Notes: generated by a model not told the origin, from the letters alone. Shown: positions 9,179 through 17,862, counted from the first letter of the stretch. The stretch is 64,000 nt of DNA from a bacterium (GCA_004172935.1 SDZD01000034.1:1-64000), one strand, 5' to 3'. Made by a program: numbers and translations.

Positions 9179-9424
9179 ATGGATAACCTCACTAAAAGCG
9201 TCCCCGCGCCACTCAGCGCAATTGATGTCCTCTCCTTAGCTCGTCAAGGTGTTAGCTTATCCCTTGATGCCTCCCAGTTCGAGGACACCGACCTCACCGA
9301 CATCGCCAAAGCCATTGCTCAACAGGGAGCGCAGTTAATCCTGCGAAACACAAGCGGAAAACCCATCACAAGCCTGCTAACTCTGGGAGCAAGATTAGGC
9401 AAGAACCTCACCATCGAGTTCTAA
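9179..9424 (+). CDS. small hypothetical protein
   Basis: An 81-residue frame with ATG at 9179, about 58 bases after the VOC gene stop and on the same strand. The product has no signal peptide and no motif I recognise; its middle (FEDTDLTDIAKAIAQQGAQLILRN) predicts an amphipathic helix followed by a strand. No clear Shine-Dalgarno sequence is present. Composition looks protein-like, and neither strand offers a better frame here. It could be a small co-transcribed gene. Confidence 0.5.
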   Translation: MDNLTKSVPAPLSAIDVLSLARQGVSLSLDASQFEDTDLTDIAKAIAQQGAQLILRNTSGKPITSLLTLGARLGKNLTIEF

Positions 9425-9447
9425 TCTCCGCTCCCCGGTGAGCGGCC

Positions 9448-10716
9448 CTAACGCATTCGCCACAACATAAGCCCTCGTTCAGTCGAAAGCGCCAGTGTCG
9501 CGCTATCTGCCGACCAGGCAACGCAAACCGGAGATGTAATTGGCGGTGGAGTGGGCGGTGTCGGAATATCCAAACGCCGTTCGGTAGTCAGTGTCTGCGC
9601 GTTCAAAACCAGCGCGAACTCGTGTTCACCCACTGCCAGTTGGCGACCATCCGGCGAAAAGGCGATGTCTGTTGCACCTGTTTGAAGCGTTAGCACTGCC
9701 CCGATTTGTTTACCGTCGCGCGCATCAAACCGCTTCAACGCCCGCTCCGTGCGCGTATTCCAGGTTGCGTCGCCTTTGCTATCTGTGTGAATCACTAGAG
9801 GGGCTTGGGCATTACCTGTTCTGATACCTCCTGAACCAATGAAAGCGCTTCCTGATTTAAAGTCGAACTTTAGATGTTTGGGCGTCAGCATCAGTCGTGG
9901 GTTTGTGGCTGTCACCAGTGTTTTGCCATCGGGCGACCACGCGATTTGTGCCCCGAATAATTGATGCGCGTGGAATTTTAACCTGAGTTTTCCACTTTCT
10001 GTATCAATCACGAAAACCCACCCATCCAACGTAAGCCCTGCCACTTCGCGAGAATTGGGTGACCATGCCACAGCCGCAAACGCGCCTTCAAAAGCACTTT
10101 GGCGGGCGATTTGTCGCCCGCTCGAAACATCGAACAGTGCCAGACCAAACCCACAAAAATCGGCTTTCTTTTCCCCTAAACGGTCTTCGTCAGAAAAATC
10201 CGAGTCGCACACTAATCGTGTCCCATCGGGTGAAATCGACAATACGTTGGCTGGGCCAACCGAAATATTGGGGGGTGTTTTAACTTGCCCCAGTTCTTTT
10301 ATCGTGCGCTCCGGCTTTTTATTGCGCCAGATGCGGATTTCGGCGCTTTCGCCCATAAAGGCGAATAGGTTTTGCTCCGCGCTTAGCGTCGCGATACCAT
10401 CAGGGGTACTTTGAAGAGACTGGACCACGACCAGAGGAAGCGGTGCGCGATTCCAATTGTGCGCAGGGTGAATATTCGGTTGTTGGAAGCCCGGAATATC
10501 AGAATTTATGACTGGCGCTCCGTAAAAGGTCGATAAAAACCACAACTCGTTGCCATGCCACGCGATGGGCATGTGTTGTGCCGAGGAAGAATTGCTGCCG
10601 AAGTCAACCAACACCGGACGCCATGATAGACGTGCGTTGACGCCCACAATTGCAGCGAATAGCGTGGTCATCAGCCCCACAGCAATCGAAATTTGAAGAG
10701 GACGGGAGAGGGACAT
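9448..10716 (-). CDS. membrane-anchored WD40-type beta-propeller protein
   Basis: The 422-residue product starts with an uncleaved-looking hydrophobic segment (ISIAVGLMTTLFAAIVGV), so it is probably anchored with its propeller outside. At least four blade signatures are visible in order: VAWSPNSREVAGLTLDGWVFVID, IAWSPDGKTLVTATN, IAFSPDGRQLAVGEHEF and VAWSADSATLALSTERGLMLW. Such propellers usually bind other proteins rather than catalyse. Its stop is close to the convergent small hypothetical gene, and it starts about 30 bases from the phosphorylase terminator. Partner unknown. Confidence 0.78.
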   Translation of the reverse strand: MSLSRPLQISIAVGLMTTLFAAIVGVNARLSWRPVLVDFGSNSSSAQHMPIAWHGNELWFLSTFYGAPVINSDIPGFQQPNIHPAHNWNRAPLPLVVVQSLQSTPDGIATLSAEQNLFAFMGESAEIRIWRNKKPERTIKELGQVKTPPNISVGPANVLSISPDGTRLVCDSDFSDEDRLGEKKADFCGFGLALFDVSSGRQIARQSAFEGAFAAVAWSPNSREVAGLTLDGWVFVIDTESGKLRLKFHAHQLFGAQIAWSPDGKTLVTATNPRLMLTPKHLKFDFKSGSAFIGSGGIRTGNAQAPLVIHTDSKGDATWNTRTERALKRFDARDGKQIGAVLTLQTGATDIAFSPDGRQLAVGEHEFALVLNAQTLTTERRLDIPTPPTPPPITSPVCVAWSADSATLALSTERGLMLWRMR

Positions 10717-10747
10717 TGGCTCCAGTGTCCACTACTTCACAAACAAA

Positions 10748-10777
10748 AGCGGCGCCCCCGATTCCAGGGGCGCCGTG
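10748..10777 (-). terminator. rho-independent terminator of the phosphorylase gene
   Basis: A GC-rich 9-bp stem (10750-10758 with 10767-10775) with an 8-base loop lies just after the phosphorylase stop. On the minus strand it is followed by GCTTTTGTTTG, a modest U-rich tail. Confidence 0.75.
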
Positions 10778-10783
10778 TTCGAT

Positions 10784-12517
10784 TTATTGGATGTAGGCTT
10801 CAGTCACATACTGCCGCATCATGCGGTGCGTATTGAAGTAACAGGCGTTTTTGCCAATCGCCCCTTTCATCACTTTGATCCAGTCCGCGTGGTTTTCGCC
10901 ACCATAGTAAGCGGGCAAAAGTTTGTGTTCGAGCTTGTCGTAAAGGTCCACGAGGTCGAGCGTTTCGTCCACGGCGTCGAGGTTCGTTTCAGTCGCTTCC
11001 GGTCCAATCGCCCAGCCCGTCACGTCTTCGATCCAACCTTCGATCCACCAGCCGTCTAGCACCGAGAAGTTCGGCACGCCGTTGTGGGTCGCCTTCATTC
11101 CCGAAGTGCCCGAAGCTTCGCGCGGACGCATCGGTGTGTTCAACCACACATCGGCTCCGGCGATAATCTTCAGCGCCAGATCCATGTCGTAGTTCTCCAG
11201 GAACACGACCGGGATTTCGCCGCCCAGCGCGCGCGCCGCCTGAATGATTTTGTTGATGTTCTCTTTGCCAGCGCCGTCTTTGGGGTGAGCTTTGCCAGCA
11301 TAAATGATTTGCAGCTTGCCGCTACCCACTTCCAGCAACCGCTTCACATCGCGGAACAATAGGTCGGCGCGCTTGTAGGGTGTCGCACGACGGGCGAAGC
11401 CCAACGTCAGCACATCCGCCGACATCCCAATGCCAGTACGTCGTTGCACTTCTTCCAGCAACTCACGCTTGCAGGTCTGGTGTGTTTCCCAGATTACTCC
11501 ATCCGGTACGTTGTCCACGCGCACGAACAATTCTGGCTCAAGGCTCCAGCCGGGAATGTAGCGGTCGAAAACCGCTTCCCAGTGTGGGTGAGTCCATGTC
11601 CGCGAGTGAACGCCGTTGGTAATCGAGCGAATATCGTAGCCGGGGAACATGTTGCGCGAAACCTCGCCATGTTTCTTCGCCACACCATTCTGGAAGTCGC
11701 TCAAGTTCAGCGCCAGAGTCGACATGTTCAGCTGGTTGTGTTCGTCTCCGAAGCGTTTGAAATCGGCCATCGGAAAGTAATCGCCCATCACTTCGCTCAC
11801 CATGTCCCAGGGGAAACGGTCATGTCCGGCTTCGACAGGGGTATGTGTGGTGAAGATGCAGTGGTCCTTGACGCTCTGCGTATCCCACACCAAGTTCTCG
11901 TCCCACACATCTTCGATGTTCTTCTTGGTTTTGAGCAAAAGTTCCAGCACCAAAAACGCGGCGTGTCCCTCGTTCATGTGGTACTTTTCGGGAGTGAAGC
12001 CCAATGCCGCCAGCATCCGCGTGCCCCCGATGCCCAGAATGACTTCCTGCTTCAGGCGATAGCGATTGTCGCCGCCATATAGGTGATAAGTCAGGCCCCT
12101 ATCCCACTCCTGGTTTTCGGGCAAATCGGAATCAAGAAAAATTAGCGGTACGACGTGCCCGGTTTCTCCCGTCAAATTGTAGCGCCAGGCTTGCAGATGA
12201 ACGTCGCGCCCCTCAAGGCGCACCTTCACACGCGCATCTTGCAGCACGAAGCCTTTTTCGGCGAAGTTCCAGATGATGGGTTCTTCGCTCTGCCAACCAT
12301 CCATGTCCAGATGCTGGCGAAAATAACCGCGATTGTAAAGTAGCGAGCAAGCCACAACCGGAACGCCAAGGTCGGCAGCGCTTTTCAGGGTATCGCCCGC
12401 CAACACGCCAAGGCCACCCGAATAGGTGGGAATGTCGTTGCGGAAACCGATCTCCATCGAATAATAAGCGATGCGCGGCGCGTTCTGTTTGGCCGAAATA
12501 ATAGGATTGGAAGCCAT
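10784..12517 (-). CDS. glgP: alpha-glucan (glycogen/maltodextrin) phosphorylase, short GT35 form
   Basis: A 577-residue enzyme that releases glucose 1-phosphate from alpha-1,4-glucans using pyridoxal phosphate. Motifs: RIAYYSMEIGFRNDIPTYSGGLGVLAGD near the N terminus, MNEGHAAFLVLELL, FTTHTPVEAGHD, FARRATPYKRADLLF, and the PLP lysine in ASGTSGMKATHNG. Length fits the short phosphorylase family (TIGR02094) and not the 800-residue GlgP. I chose ATG 12517 because the extended upstream frame (to 12712) overlaps the adjacent divergent genes and looks untranslated. Cytoplasmic; it would mobilise storage glucan. No glycogen synthesis genes are in the window. Confidence 0.92.
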   Translation of the reverse strand: MASNPIISAKQNAPRIAYYSMEIGFRNDIPTYSGGLGVLAGDTLKSAADLGVPVVACSLLYNRGYFRQHLDMDGWQSEEPIIWNFAEKGFVLQDARVKVRLEGRDVHLQAWRYNLTGETGHVVPLIFLDSDLPENQEWDRGLTYHLYGGDNRYRLKQEVILGIGGTRMLAALGFTPEKYHMNEGHAAFLVLELLLKTKKNIEDVWDENLVWDTQSVKDHCIFTTHTPVEAGHDRFPWDMVSEVMGDYFPMADFKRFGDEHNQLNMSTLALNLSDFQNGVAKKHGEVSRNMFPGYDIRSITNGVHSRTWTHPHWEAVFDRYIPGWSLEPELFVRVDNVPDGVIWETHQTCKRELLEEVQRRTGIGMSADVLTLGFARRATPYKRADLLFRDVKRLLEVGSGKLQIIYAGKAHPKDGAGKENINKIIQAARALGGEIPVVFLENYDMDLALKIIAGADVWLNTPMRPREASGTSGMKATHNGVPNFSVLDGWWIEGWIEDVTGWAIGPEATETNLDAVDETLDLVDLYDKLEHKLLPAYYGGENHADWIKVMKGAIGKNACYFNTHRMMRQYVTEAYIQ

Positions 12518-12524
12518 AGGAGCA

Positions 12525-12641
12525 ATGTCTGTTGAGCAAATCTCAGGCGAACTACAAGAGCAATTTACCAATGCTCTCATTAAGGTTGCGGAAATGGGGC
12601 CACGCGGCGTCAAAATTGAACTTAAACTGCCCGCCTCATGA
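12525..12641 (+). CDS. candidate 38-residue protein, translationally coupled to the GNAT gene
   Basis: A 38-codon frame with ATG at 12525 ends with a TGA that overlaps the ATG of the GNAT gene (ATGA, 12638-12641). The peptide begins MSVEQISGELQEQFTNALIK and predicts an amphipathic helix followed by a basic strand ending KLPAS. An AGGAG lies only 2 bases upstream of the ATG, closer than is usual. The GNAT frame has no other start codon before its conserved domain and no ribosome-binding site of its own, so coupling through this small frame would explain how it is translated. It is too short for a database-based call. It could be a leader peptide or a small protein. Confidence 0.45.
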   Translation: MSVEQISGELQEQFTNALIKVAEMGPRGVKIELKLPAS

Positions 12642-13231
12642 AGAGCCTTATTGGGCGCTTCCCTTTTTTCCCCTCTGCGCGCGCCAAAACTGCCGATGCG
12701 CCGTCTTCGCACTCGCCCGCTACCACGCGCATTTGGGCCACTCCCGTTTTACGCTGGGTTGGTACCGATAGCACCATCGCCATTCGTTCTTTTGACTGGG
12801 AAAACGACGCCGATTTCATCTGCAGTTGGCAGCGCGAAACCTACGCTATCAACTTCCCCGATTTCAAGCTCTCACTCGAATTTTCCGGTGCCTTCCGCCA
12901 CGACTTGCGCCGTGCTTTCCTCGACGGCAACCACGCCCTGTGGATGCTCGAAGACGCCAATGGCGCCCCCTGCGGTTTTATCTGGGTCGTCCTCTGCACC
13001 AACTCGTGGACGAACGAACGCTACGGTTACGTCAACAACCTCTTCATCGAAAGTTCCTACCGTGGCCTCCACCTCGGCGAAGACCTCCTCGAACACGCTG
13101 CTGGATGGTTCCGCTCTCGCAAAGTCGAAAAACTGCGCCTCACCGTAACCGGCTCCAACGCTTCAGCCGTGCGCCTCTACGAACGAGCAGGTTTCACAGT
13201 CGAACGCCTCGAAATGGAACGCGACCTTTAA
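12638..13231 (+). CDS. GNAT-family N-acetyltransferase
   Basis: A 197-residue protein with a GNAT fold from about residue 47 (IAIRSFDWENDADFICSWQ). Acetyl-CoA binding residues are in NNLFIESSYRGLHLGEDLLEHA, the R/Q-x-x-G-x-G/A loop variant, and the C-terminal motif LTVTGSNASAVRLYERAGF is typical. The first 46 residues are a poorly conserved, proline/serine-rich extension, and ATG 12638 is the only start in that frame. It overlaps the stop of a 38-codon frame by 4 bases. The last 4 bases overlap the convergent zinc-ribbon gene. The substrate is not predictable. Confidence 0.85.
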   Translation: MKSLIGRFPFFPSARAKTADAPSSHSPATTRIWATPVLRWVGTDSTIAIRSFDWENDADFICSWQRETYAINFPDFKLSLEFSGAFRHDLRRAFLDGNHALWMLEDANGAPCGFIWVVLCTNSWTNERYGYVNNLFIESSYRGLHLGEDLLEHAAGWFRSRKVEKLRLTVTGSNASAVRLYERAGFTVERLEMERDL

Positions 13232-13752
13232 GCCCTCTGCTCGTTGCCGATATTCCACACATCCGGCAAATCCTCATCGCAATTTGAACACACGAACCAC
13301 TCGTCTTTCACCACATTCAACTCGCCGCACTGCTCGCAGCGCCTGAATTCAAACGCCGCTGTCCAGTAGGATAGATGAGCCACCCCTACTGCATCTAACG
13401 CCACTTTAAGCGCCTCCCACGATTCCACACGTGGACAGAATCCCGTCGATTGGTTGGTCGCTCCCACAACCTCAACTTTATTCTTTGCTACTTGAAATTC
13501 AATCTCTCCTGCTGCCCGCACCCTCCCACCCCGCGCACAGGAGATGTGTTCGCTCCGCCTATCGGCCAGCCACAGTTTTCCCTTTGCATCCACGATAAAG
13601 GTTGCAACCAATGCTCCCCCTTTTGGTTGCGTCCGTGCCCATTCCACAACGCTTTCTGCTGTTTCAACCCGAAAACGTGCTGTCCCATTCACATGAGCGC
13701 GCAGTCCCACTGGCCCCACATATTCGTATCGCGCCCTCTTTGTGCTTCTCAT
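13228..13752 (-). CDS. hypothetical protein with C-terminal zinc ribbon
   Basis: A 174-residue product with no signal peptide. The C terminus carries CEQCGELNVVKDEWFVCSNC, two CxxC knuckles 13 residues apart, a rubredoxin-like or zinc-ribbon site. The N-terminal part (RARYEYVGPVGLRAHVNGT, GGALVATFIVDAKGKLWLADRRSEHISCARGG) is not a family I recognise, although a FIVDAKGKLWLADRRSEH strand-turn-strand suggests a small beta domain. The gene is convergent with the GNAT gene and shares 4 bases with it. Possible role: nucleic-acid or protein binding; inference only. Confidence 0.65.
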   Translation of the reverse strand: MRSTKRARYEYVGPVGLRAHVNGTARFRVETAESVVEWARTQPKGGALVATFIVDAKGKLWLADRRSEHISCARGGRVRAAGEIEFQVAKNKVEVVGATNQSTGFCPRVESWEALKVALDAVGVAHLSYWTAAFEFRRCEQCGELNVVKDEWFVCSNCDEDLPDVWNIGNEQRA

Positions 13753-13815
13753 TCGCCTTTGTGTTCTCTATGTTTAATTATCAACGCGAAGCGAACCGTT
13801 TGCTAAATTCCCCTT

Positions 13816-14640
13816 GTGCCTTTGACCTCGCAAACGCTTTCTGGCGTTTCGACCTTTATTTTTGACTTGGATGGCGTCATCTGGCGCGGCGAATCGCCCG
13901 TCGAAGGCGCCGCCGCTTCGGTTGAACAACTGAAACAGCTCGGCAAGCGCTGTTTCTACGCGACCAACAACTCCGCGCGTTCCCCACAGTGGTTCGTTGA
14001 TCGTCTGCAAAGCATGGGCATTAACGCCCAACTCGAAGAAATCGTCACCAGTGCCACTGCCACCGCCTCCTTTATTGCCCGAAACTTCTCCACTCCGAGC
14101 GTCTATGTCGTCGGCGAGGAGGGCATTCAAAGCCTGTTGCGCGGCATAGGCGCTGAGGTCTTCACCGTCGATAATGTCGCTCCCTCCGAAGAAATCGAAG
14201 TCGTCGTCGCGGGCATCGACCGCACTTTCAACTACGAGAAGTTGAAGTGGGCGCAGCAATTCATTCTCAGGGGCGCCCAGTTCATCGCGACTAATCGCGA
14301 TGCCACCTTCCCTGTCGAAGGCGGTGTCGTCCCCGGCGCAGGCTCCATCGTTGCCGCCATCGAAACCGCATCCGGCATCGTCCCGCTTTCGATGGGCAAG
14401 CCTGAACCGGCCATGCTGCTCGAAATTCTCGCTTCCTATAACCTCCAACCTGCCGAAGTCGCCATCATCGGCGACCGTCTTGACACCGACATCGCGTGCG
14501 GCTCCCGCGCGGGAATCGGTACTGTTCTGGTCGGAACTGGCGTAACTTCTCTTGAAACCGGACTTGAGGCCACAGGCGAACAAAAGCCCGATCTTCTCTT
14601 TGCCGATCTTCCCACCATGATGGGAGCATTGGTTTCCTAA
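13816..14640 (+). CDS. HAD-superfamily hydrolase, NagD/p-nitrophenylphosphatase type
   Basis: A 274-residue phosphatase with GTG start at 13816. HAD motif I is FIFDLDGVIWRG (nucleophile and acid Asp), motif II is CFYATNNSARS, and motifs III/IV are seen as SMGKPEPAMLLEI and AIIGDRLDTDIACGSRAGI. The C2a cap between them marks the NagD/PGP branch, which acts on small phosphorylated metabolites. Cytoplasmic. The stop is 5 bases before cdsA, so the two are likely co-transcribed. Specific substrate unknown. Confidence 0.9.
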   Translation: MPLTSQTLSGVSTFIFDLDGVIWRGESPVEGAAASVEQLKQLGKRCFYATNNSARSPQWFVDRLQSMGINAQLEEIVTSATATASFIARNFSTPSVYVVGEEGIQSLLRGIGAEVFTVDNVAPSEEIEVVVAGIDRTFNYEKLKWAQQFILRGAQFIATNRDATFPVEGGVVPGAGSIVAAIETASGIVPLSMGKPEPAMLLEILASYNLQPAEVAIIGDRLDTDIACGSRAGIGTVLVGTGVTSLETGLEATGEQKPDLLFADLPTMMGALVS

Positions 14641-14645
14641 CTGCT

Positions 14646-15437
14646 ATGGGACGCATCGAAGCGCGCGTATGGACCGCCCTAGCGGGCATCCCCGTCGTTC
14701 TGCTGTTTGTGGCGGCGGGCGGCTTGTGGTTCAAGGGCCTGTGCCTAGTGCTCGCCCTCATTGGCGTTCGCGAAATGCAGCGCGCCTTCAAATCGAGCGG
14801 CGATTACGGGCGCGCCCCCATCATCGGCGAAGTCGCCTATCCTGCCGTCGCCTATGCCGTCTACTTCGGTTTTTCGGCGCTGTGGGCCATCTCTACCCTC
14901 GTTTCATTGGGCGTTTTAGCTGTAGTCTTCGGCGCCCGCGAAGAGCAAGATGGCTCGCGCCTCTCCCTTGCTTCTCTCTGCACCACGCTCCTCTGCACCC
15001 TCTACGTTTCGCTGTTCGCCCTACTATACCCGCTTCGTGCCCTCAATAACGGCAAATGGTTCTGGCTGGTGCTACTTCTCGTCTGGACGGGCGATACCCT
15101 CGCCTATTACGGCGGAAAACGATTCGGTAAAGTCCCGTTGTCGCCGCTGTCCCCGAAGAAAACGCGCGAGGGCTTCCTCATCGGCCTCTTCGCCACCACG
15201 TTGGTTGCGCCCCTCTTGGCTTATATGCTGGGGCTTCCCATCGAGCGTGCCATCGTCATGGGGGCCGCCGTCGGCGTCGCCGCTCCCATGGGCGATTTGC
15301 TCGAATCCTTTTTTAAACGCGAACTGGGTGTCAAAGATCTGGGAAGTCTGTTGCCCGGTCATGGTGGCGTTTTAGATCGTTGCGATTCCCTGCTTTTCGC
15401 CGCTTTTACTGCCCTTCTTGTTCTCGGTGCTCGCTAA
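14646..15437 (+). CDS. cdsA: phosphatidate cytidylyltransferase
   Basis: The 263-residue integral membrane enzyme makes CDP-diacylglycerol from CTP and phosphatidate, the branch point of phospholipid synthesis. The family signature is complete near the C terminus: SFFKRELGVKDLGSLLPGHG followed by GVLDRCD. About 7 membrane segments are visible, including VWTALAGIPVVLLFVAAGGLW and a WTGDTLAYYGGKRFGK loop with the CTP-site residues. It follows the HAD gene by 5 bases. No uppS, dxr or frr neighbour is present, unlike the classical cluster. Confidence 0.94.
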   Translation: MGRIEARVWTALAGIPVVLLFVAAGGLWFKGLCLVLALIGVREMQRAFKSSGDYGRAPIIGEVAYPAVAYAVYFGFSALWAISTLVSLGVLAVVFGAREEQDGSRLSLASLCTTLLCTLYVSLFALLYPLRALNNGKWFWLVLLLVWTGDTLAYYGGKRFGKVPLSPLSPKKTREGFLIGLFATTLVAPLLAYMLGLPIERAIVMGAAVGVAAPMGDLLESFFKRELGVKDLGSLLPGHGGVLDRCDSLLFAAFTALLVLGAR

Positions 15438-15490
15438 ACGGCGCATTTTTTCTCAGAATCAAAGAAAAGTAGAAAAAAACATCACAAAAT

Positions 15491-15519
15491 GTTTAAGCGC
15501 GTAAGTACAGGGGAATACT
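15491..15519 (+). promoter_or_regulatory. SigB/SigF-type promoter of prepilin gene 1
   Basis: GTTTAA at 15491-15496, a 14-base spacer and GGGAATACT at 15511-15519. The same elements with the same 14-base spacer precede the other three prepilin genes. The layout agrees with the known GTTTAA/GGGWAW consensus of SigB/SigF (group 3) sigma factors. It sits 184 bases before the ATG, giving a long leader. Promoter activity is inferred. Confidence 0.65.
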
Positions 15520-15613
15520 CTTTGTGTCGAGTTGTCCAAAAAGCATAATTCGCGAGCCAGTCGTCATTAGAAATCATCCTTATTTATCTCGCGACTGGCA
15601 GCGCGTGCTATCG

Positions 15614-15632
15614 GATTATCCCGATAACTCAT
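15614..15632 (+). promoter_or_regulatory. diverged copy of the shared prepilin leader box
   Basis: GATTATCCCGATAACTCAT resembles the GATTTAGCGTTAGCTCAT box seen in the leaders of prepilins 2, 3 and 4, and lies at a similar distance (about 95 bases) after the promoter. It is weaker than the other copies and may not be functional. Confidence 0.3.
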
Positions 15633-15664
15633 CTTACAACTGGCGATATTTTAAGCGATTAAAT

Positions 15665-15690
15665 GTTTAATCTATCCCGAATTTGGGCAT
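15665..15690 (+). promoter_or_regulatory. possible second SigB-type promoter just before prepilin gene 1
   Basis: GTTTAA at 15665-15670, then 14 bases, then GGGCAT at 15685-15690. The spacing equals that of the main promoters but the -10 box is weaker, and only 12 bases separate it from the ATG, so transcripts would be almost leaderless. Confidence 0.3.
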
Positions 15691-15702
15691 AATCAAATCA
15701 TC

Positions 15703-16479
15703 ATGAAAAGTATCTTCTCTTCAGCACGTAAAGGCTTCACCCTTATCGAACTTTTGGTGGTGATCGCCATCATCGCCATATTGGCTGCCATTTTGTTTCC
15801 CGTCTTCGCCCGTGCCCGCGAAAATGCCCGCCGCTCCTCTTGCCAATCTAACCTCAAACAGATTGGTCTGGGCTTGCTGCAGTACACGCAAGATTACGAC
15901 GAGAAATTGCCTCAAGGCTGGAACATCGGTTTGTGGCCTTCCGTCCCAAACGGCGCCTACAAGTGGATGGATTCCATCTATCCCTATGTGAAAAGCGAGC
16001 AGCTTTTCACCTGCCCCAGCGATGCAAGCACCCGCAGCAAATACATCTACTACAAGAATTTGACAGCGGCCAGCGAAAACAACTGGGGTTCTTACTCGCT
16101 TAACGCAGCCTATTGGGATGGTGGTGCTGGCAGCCCTCCCAACTCCGATACGGGCCAGAACTATCAGGTCTCGCTCGCACAGTTGGCTTCACCTGCCACA
16201 ACCATCTGGGTTGGCGATGGTAACGGCACCTTCTGCGTGGCCTGGGCCAACATCGGCGCTCAGCCTCTGCCCAACAACGAGTCACCCCGCAAATTGGGTC
16301 TCAATGGTGGCAACGATGCCCGCGAAGGCTCCTATATCGAGCGCCACCTCGATACCACCAACTTCCTCTTTACCGACGGGCACGTCAAATCCATGAAGAT
16401 GACCAACCTTCTGGAGAAAGCACCCGCGACAGCAGCTACTGCCGGAGCCTACCGCTTTTTCACCATCGAAGACGACTAA
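15703..16479 (+). CDS. DUF1559 prepilin-type protein 1
   Basis: A 258-residue type IV pilin/pseudopilin-like protein. N terminus: short leader ending at Gly ([19 protein letters not shown]), cleaved between G and F by a prepilin peptidase, then the hydrophobic helix and the conserved [25 protein letters not shown] segment. The C-terminal half carries the DUF1559 signature with a DG-containing H-x9-DG motif ([19 protein letters not shown]). It is most like prepilin 3 of the array (shared TIWVGDGNG and a GAYRFFT end). An own promoter and terminator flank it. The role is inferred as a surface fibre or a secretion pseudopilin; no pilus machinery genes are present here. Confidence 0.88.
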   Translation: MKSIFSSARKGFTLIELLVVIAIIAILAAILFPVFARARENARRSSCQSNLKQIGLGLLQYTQDYDEKLPQGWNIGLWPSVPNGAYKWMDSIYPYVKSEQLFTCPSDASTRSKYIYYKNLTAASENNWGSYSLNAAYWDGGAGSPPNSDTGQNYQVSLAQLASPATTIWVGDGNGTFCVAWANIGAQPLPNNESPRKLGLNGGNDAREGSYIERHLDTTNFLFTDGHVKSMKMTNLLEKAPATAATAGAYRFFTIEDD

Positions 16480-16497
16480 TACCTCTTCCCCATAAAT

Positions 16498-16534
16498 AAA
16501 GAACGCCGCCAGATCATCTGGCGGCGTTCTTTAT
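16498..16534 (+). terminator. rho-independent terminator of prepilin gene 1
   Basis: Stem AGAACGCCGCCAG with CTGGCGGCGTTCT (inverted repeat 16500-16512 and 16518-16530) is followed by TTATTT. The same kind of hairpin follows each of the four array genes. Confidence 0.85.
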
Positions 16535-16642
16535 TTACTATTCAATCGAGCGAGCAAATCATAAACACAATCTAAATTCCCTGCTATTTGAAAGGCTAAA
16601 TCGACTACTAGGGAAAAAATTAACTAATTCTTAGGAAAAAAT

Positions 16643-16671
16643 GTTTAAATCGACTGCGCAATGGGAATACT
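16643..16671 (+). promoter_or_regulatory. SigB/SigF-type promoter of prepilin gene 2
   Basis: GTTTAA at 16643-16648, 14-base spacer, GGGAATACT at 16663-16671. It lies 228 bases before ATG 16899. The match to the other array promoters is exact in both boxes and in spacing. Confidence 0.65.
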
Positions 16672-16768
16672 ACGTGTGGATAAGTACGGTGTCCGTTGTA
16701 ACAATAAAGGCACCAATTGGGCAGAATTGAGAGATGCATATCGTCACGGAGTTGCAAGCACCCCCGTT

Positions 16769-16785
16769 GATTTAGCGTTATCTCA
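16769..16785 (+). promoter_or_regulatory. shared leader box of prepilin gene 2
   Basis: GATTTAGCGTTATCTCA, 98 bases after the promoter -10 and 130 bases before the ATG. Near-identical boxes lie at similar places in the leaders of prepilins 3 and 4. It could be a protein-binding site or part of an RNA structure; unknown. Confidence 0.5.
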
Positions 16786-16898
16786 AGCCCGAATGAACCA
16801 AGTTTTTGAGGTATTTTCGTATTCTTTTCTCACCTCTTAACCTGGCGAAATTTCAGCGTTTAAACGTTTGAGTACTTAACAATAATAGAAGGCTAATC

Positions 16899-17651
16899 AT
16901 GAATTTTTCATCCTATACATCGCGCAAAGGCTTTACTCTCATCGAACTTTTGGTGGTGATCGCCATCATCGCCATTTTGGCTGCCATCTTGTTTCCCGTC
17001 TTCGCCAGGGCACGTGAAAATGCCCGTCGCTCCTCTTGCCAATCTAACCTCAAACAAATCGGTTTGGGCATTATGCAGTACACGCAAGATTACGACGAGA
17101 AAATGCCCCGCGCCTGGTATAGCTTCACCAATAACTTCCCCGGTGACTATAAATGGATGGATGTTGTTTATCCCTACATCAAGAGCGAGCAACTCTTTGT
17201 GTGCCCTAGTGCATCAGGTGACGCATATCTTTATCGTCAGCGCACCGCAGGACGCTACGGCTCTTACATCATGAACTCGGTCTACTGGGACACCAACAAC
17301 GTGCCTCTCGTTTGCCGCGCACCTGCCAACGACAGCATGAGCTTGGCGAACATTGAATCGGCTGCGACCACCATCCAATGTCTCGATGGCAACAGCGGCT
17401 TCCAGTTGGCTTGGGCCAACAAAGGCGAGCAGCCTACCGCTGCCAGCATCGTCAACAGCCAGAAGCGTCTTGGCAAAAACGGCACAAACGGCAACGACAT
17501 CAACGAAGGCGGCGCTGTCGAGCGTCACTTGGATACCATGACATTGCTCTTCTGCGACGGTCATGTGAAATCCATGAAGACCGAAGCGCTTTTGGCGACA
17601 TCCTCTCAGGGCGACGGCTACCTGCGCTACTTCACCCCACGCGAAGACTAA
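16899..17651 (+). CDS. DUF1559 prepilin-type protein 2
   Basis: A 250-residue prepilin with leader and helix ([20 protein letters not shown]), conserved [20 protein letters not shown] segment and a C-terminal H-x9-DG motif ([19 protein letters not shown]). The central part ([22 protein letters not shown]) and the ending [11 protein letters not shown] pair it with prepilin 4 rather than with its immediate neighbour. It carries extra Cys residues (for example RAPANDS flanks and the QCLDGN segment) that could form a disulfide. It has its own SigB-type promoter, long leader and terminator. The 419 bases upstream of it hold only the preceding terminator, that promoter and the leader. Confidence 0.88.
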   Translation: MNFSSYTSRKGFTLIELLVVIAIIAILAAILFPVFARARENARRSSCQSNLKQIGLGIMQYTQDYDEKMPRAWYSFTNNFPGDYKWMDVVYPYIKSEQLFVCPSASGDAYLYRQRTAGRYGSYIMNSVYWDTNNVPLVCRAPANDSMSLANIESAATTIQCLDGNSGFQLAWANKGEQPTAASIVNSQKRLGKNGTNGNDINEGGAVERHLDTMTLLFCDGHVKSMKTEALLATSSQGDGYLRYFTPRED

Positions 17652-17662
17652 TCGCGCGAAAA

Positions 17663-17701
17663 CAAAAGAGCGGATGCCAGAACTGGCATCCGCTCTTTTG
17701 T
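17663..17701 (+). terminator. rho-independent terminator of prepilin gene 2
   Basis: Stem of 17 bp (17664-17680 with 17683-17699), a very short loop and a T-rich tail. It is closely similar to the terminator of prepilin gene 3. Confidence 0.88.
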
Positions 17702-17843
17702 TTGTCTCATGGACTTCCGTTCGATTAAAGCTAATTTAATTTTCTAGACCCTGACGAGGCAAATGTACTTATTTTGACCTGTAGGGAGTTACACCTACAT
17801 ATCACAAGCGGGGCAGCCAAGGTTCGCCTTTTTGTCGTGCGTT

Positions 17844-17862
17844 CTTGTCGAAAACTGGCAAA
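17844..17862 (+). promoter_or_regulatory. upstream box of prepilin gene 3
   Basis: CTTGTCGAAAACTGGCAAA lies 35 bases before the GTTTAA box. An almost identical box (CTTGTCGAAAGTTGGCAAA) lies 34 bases before the GTTTAA of prepilin gene 4. It is absent from genes 1 and 2. Possibly an activator site. Confidence 0.4.
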
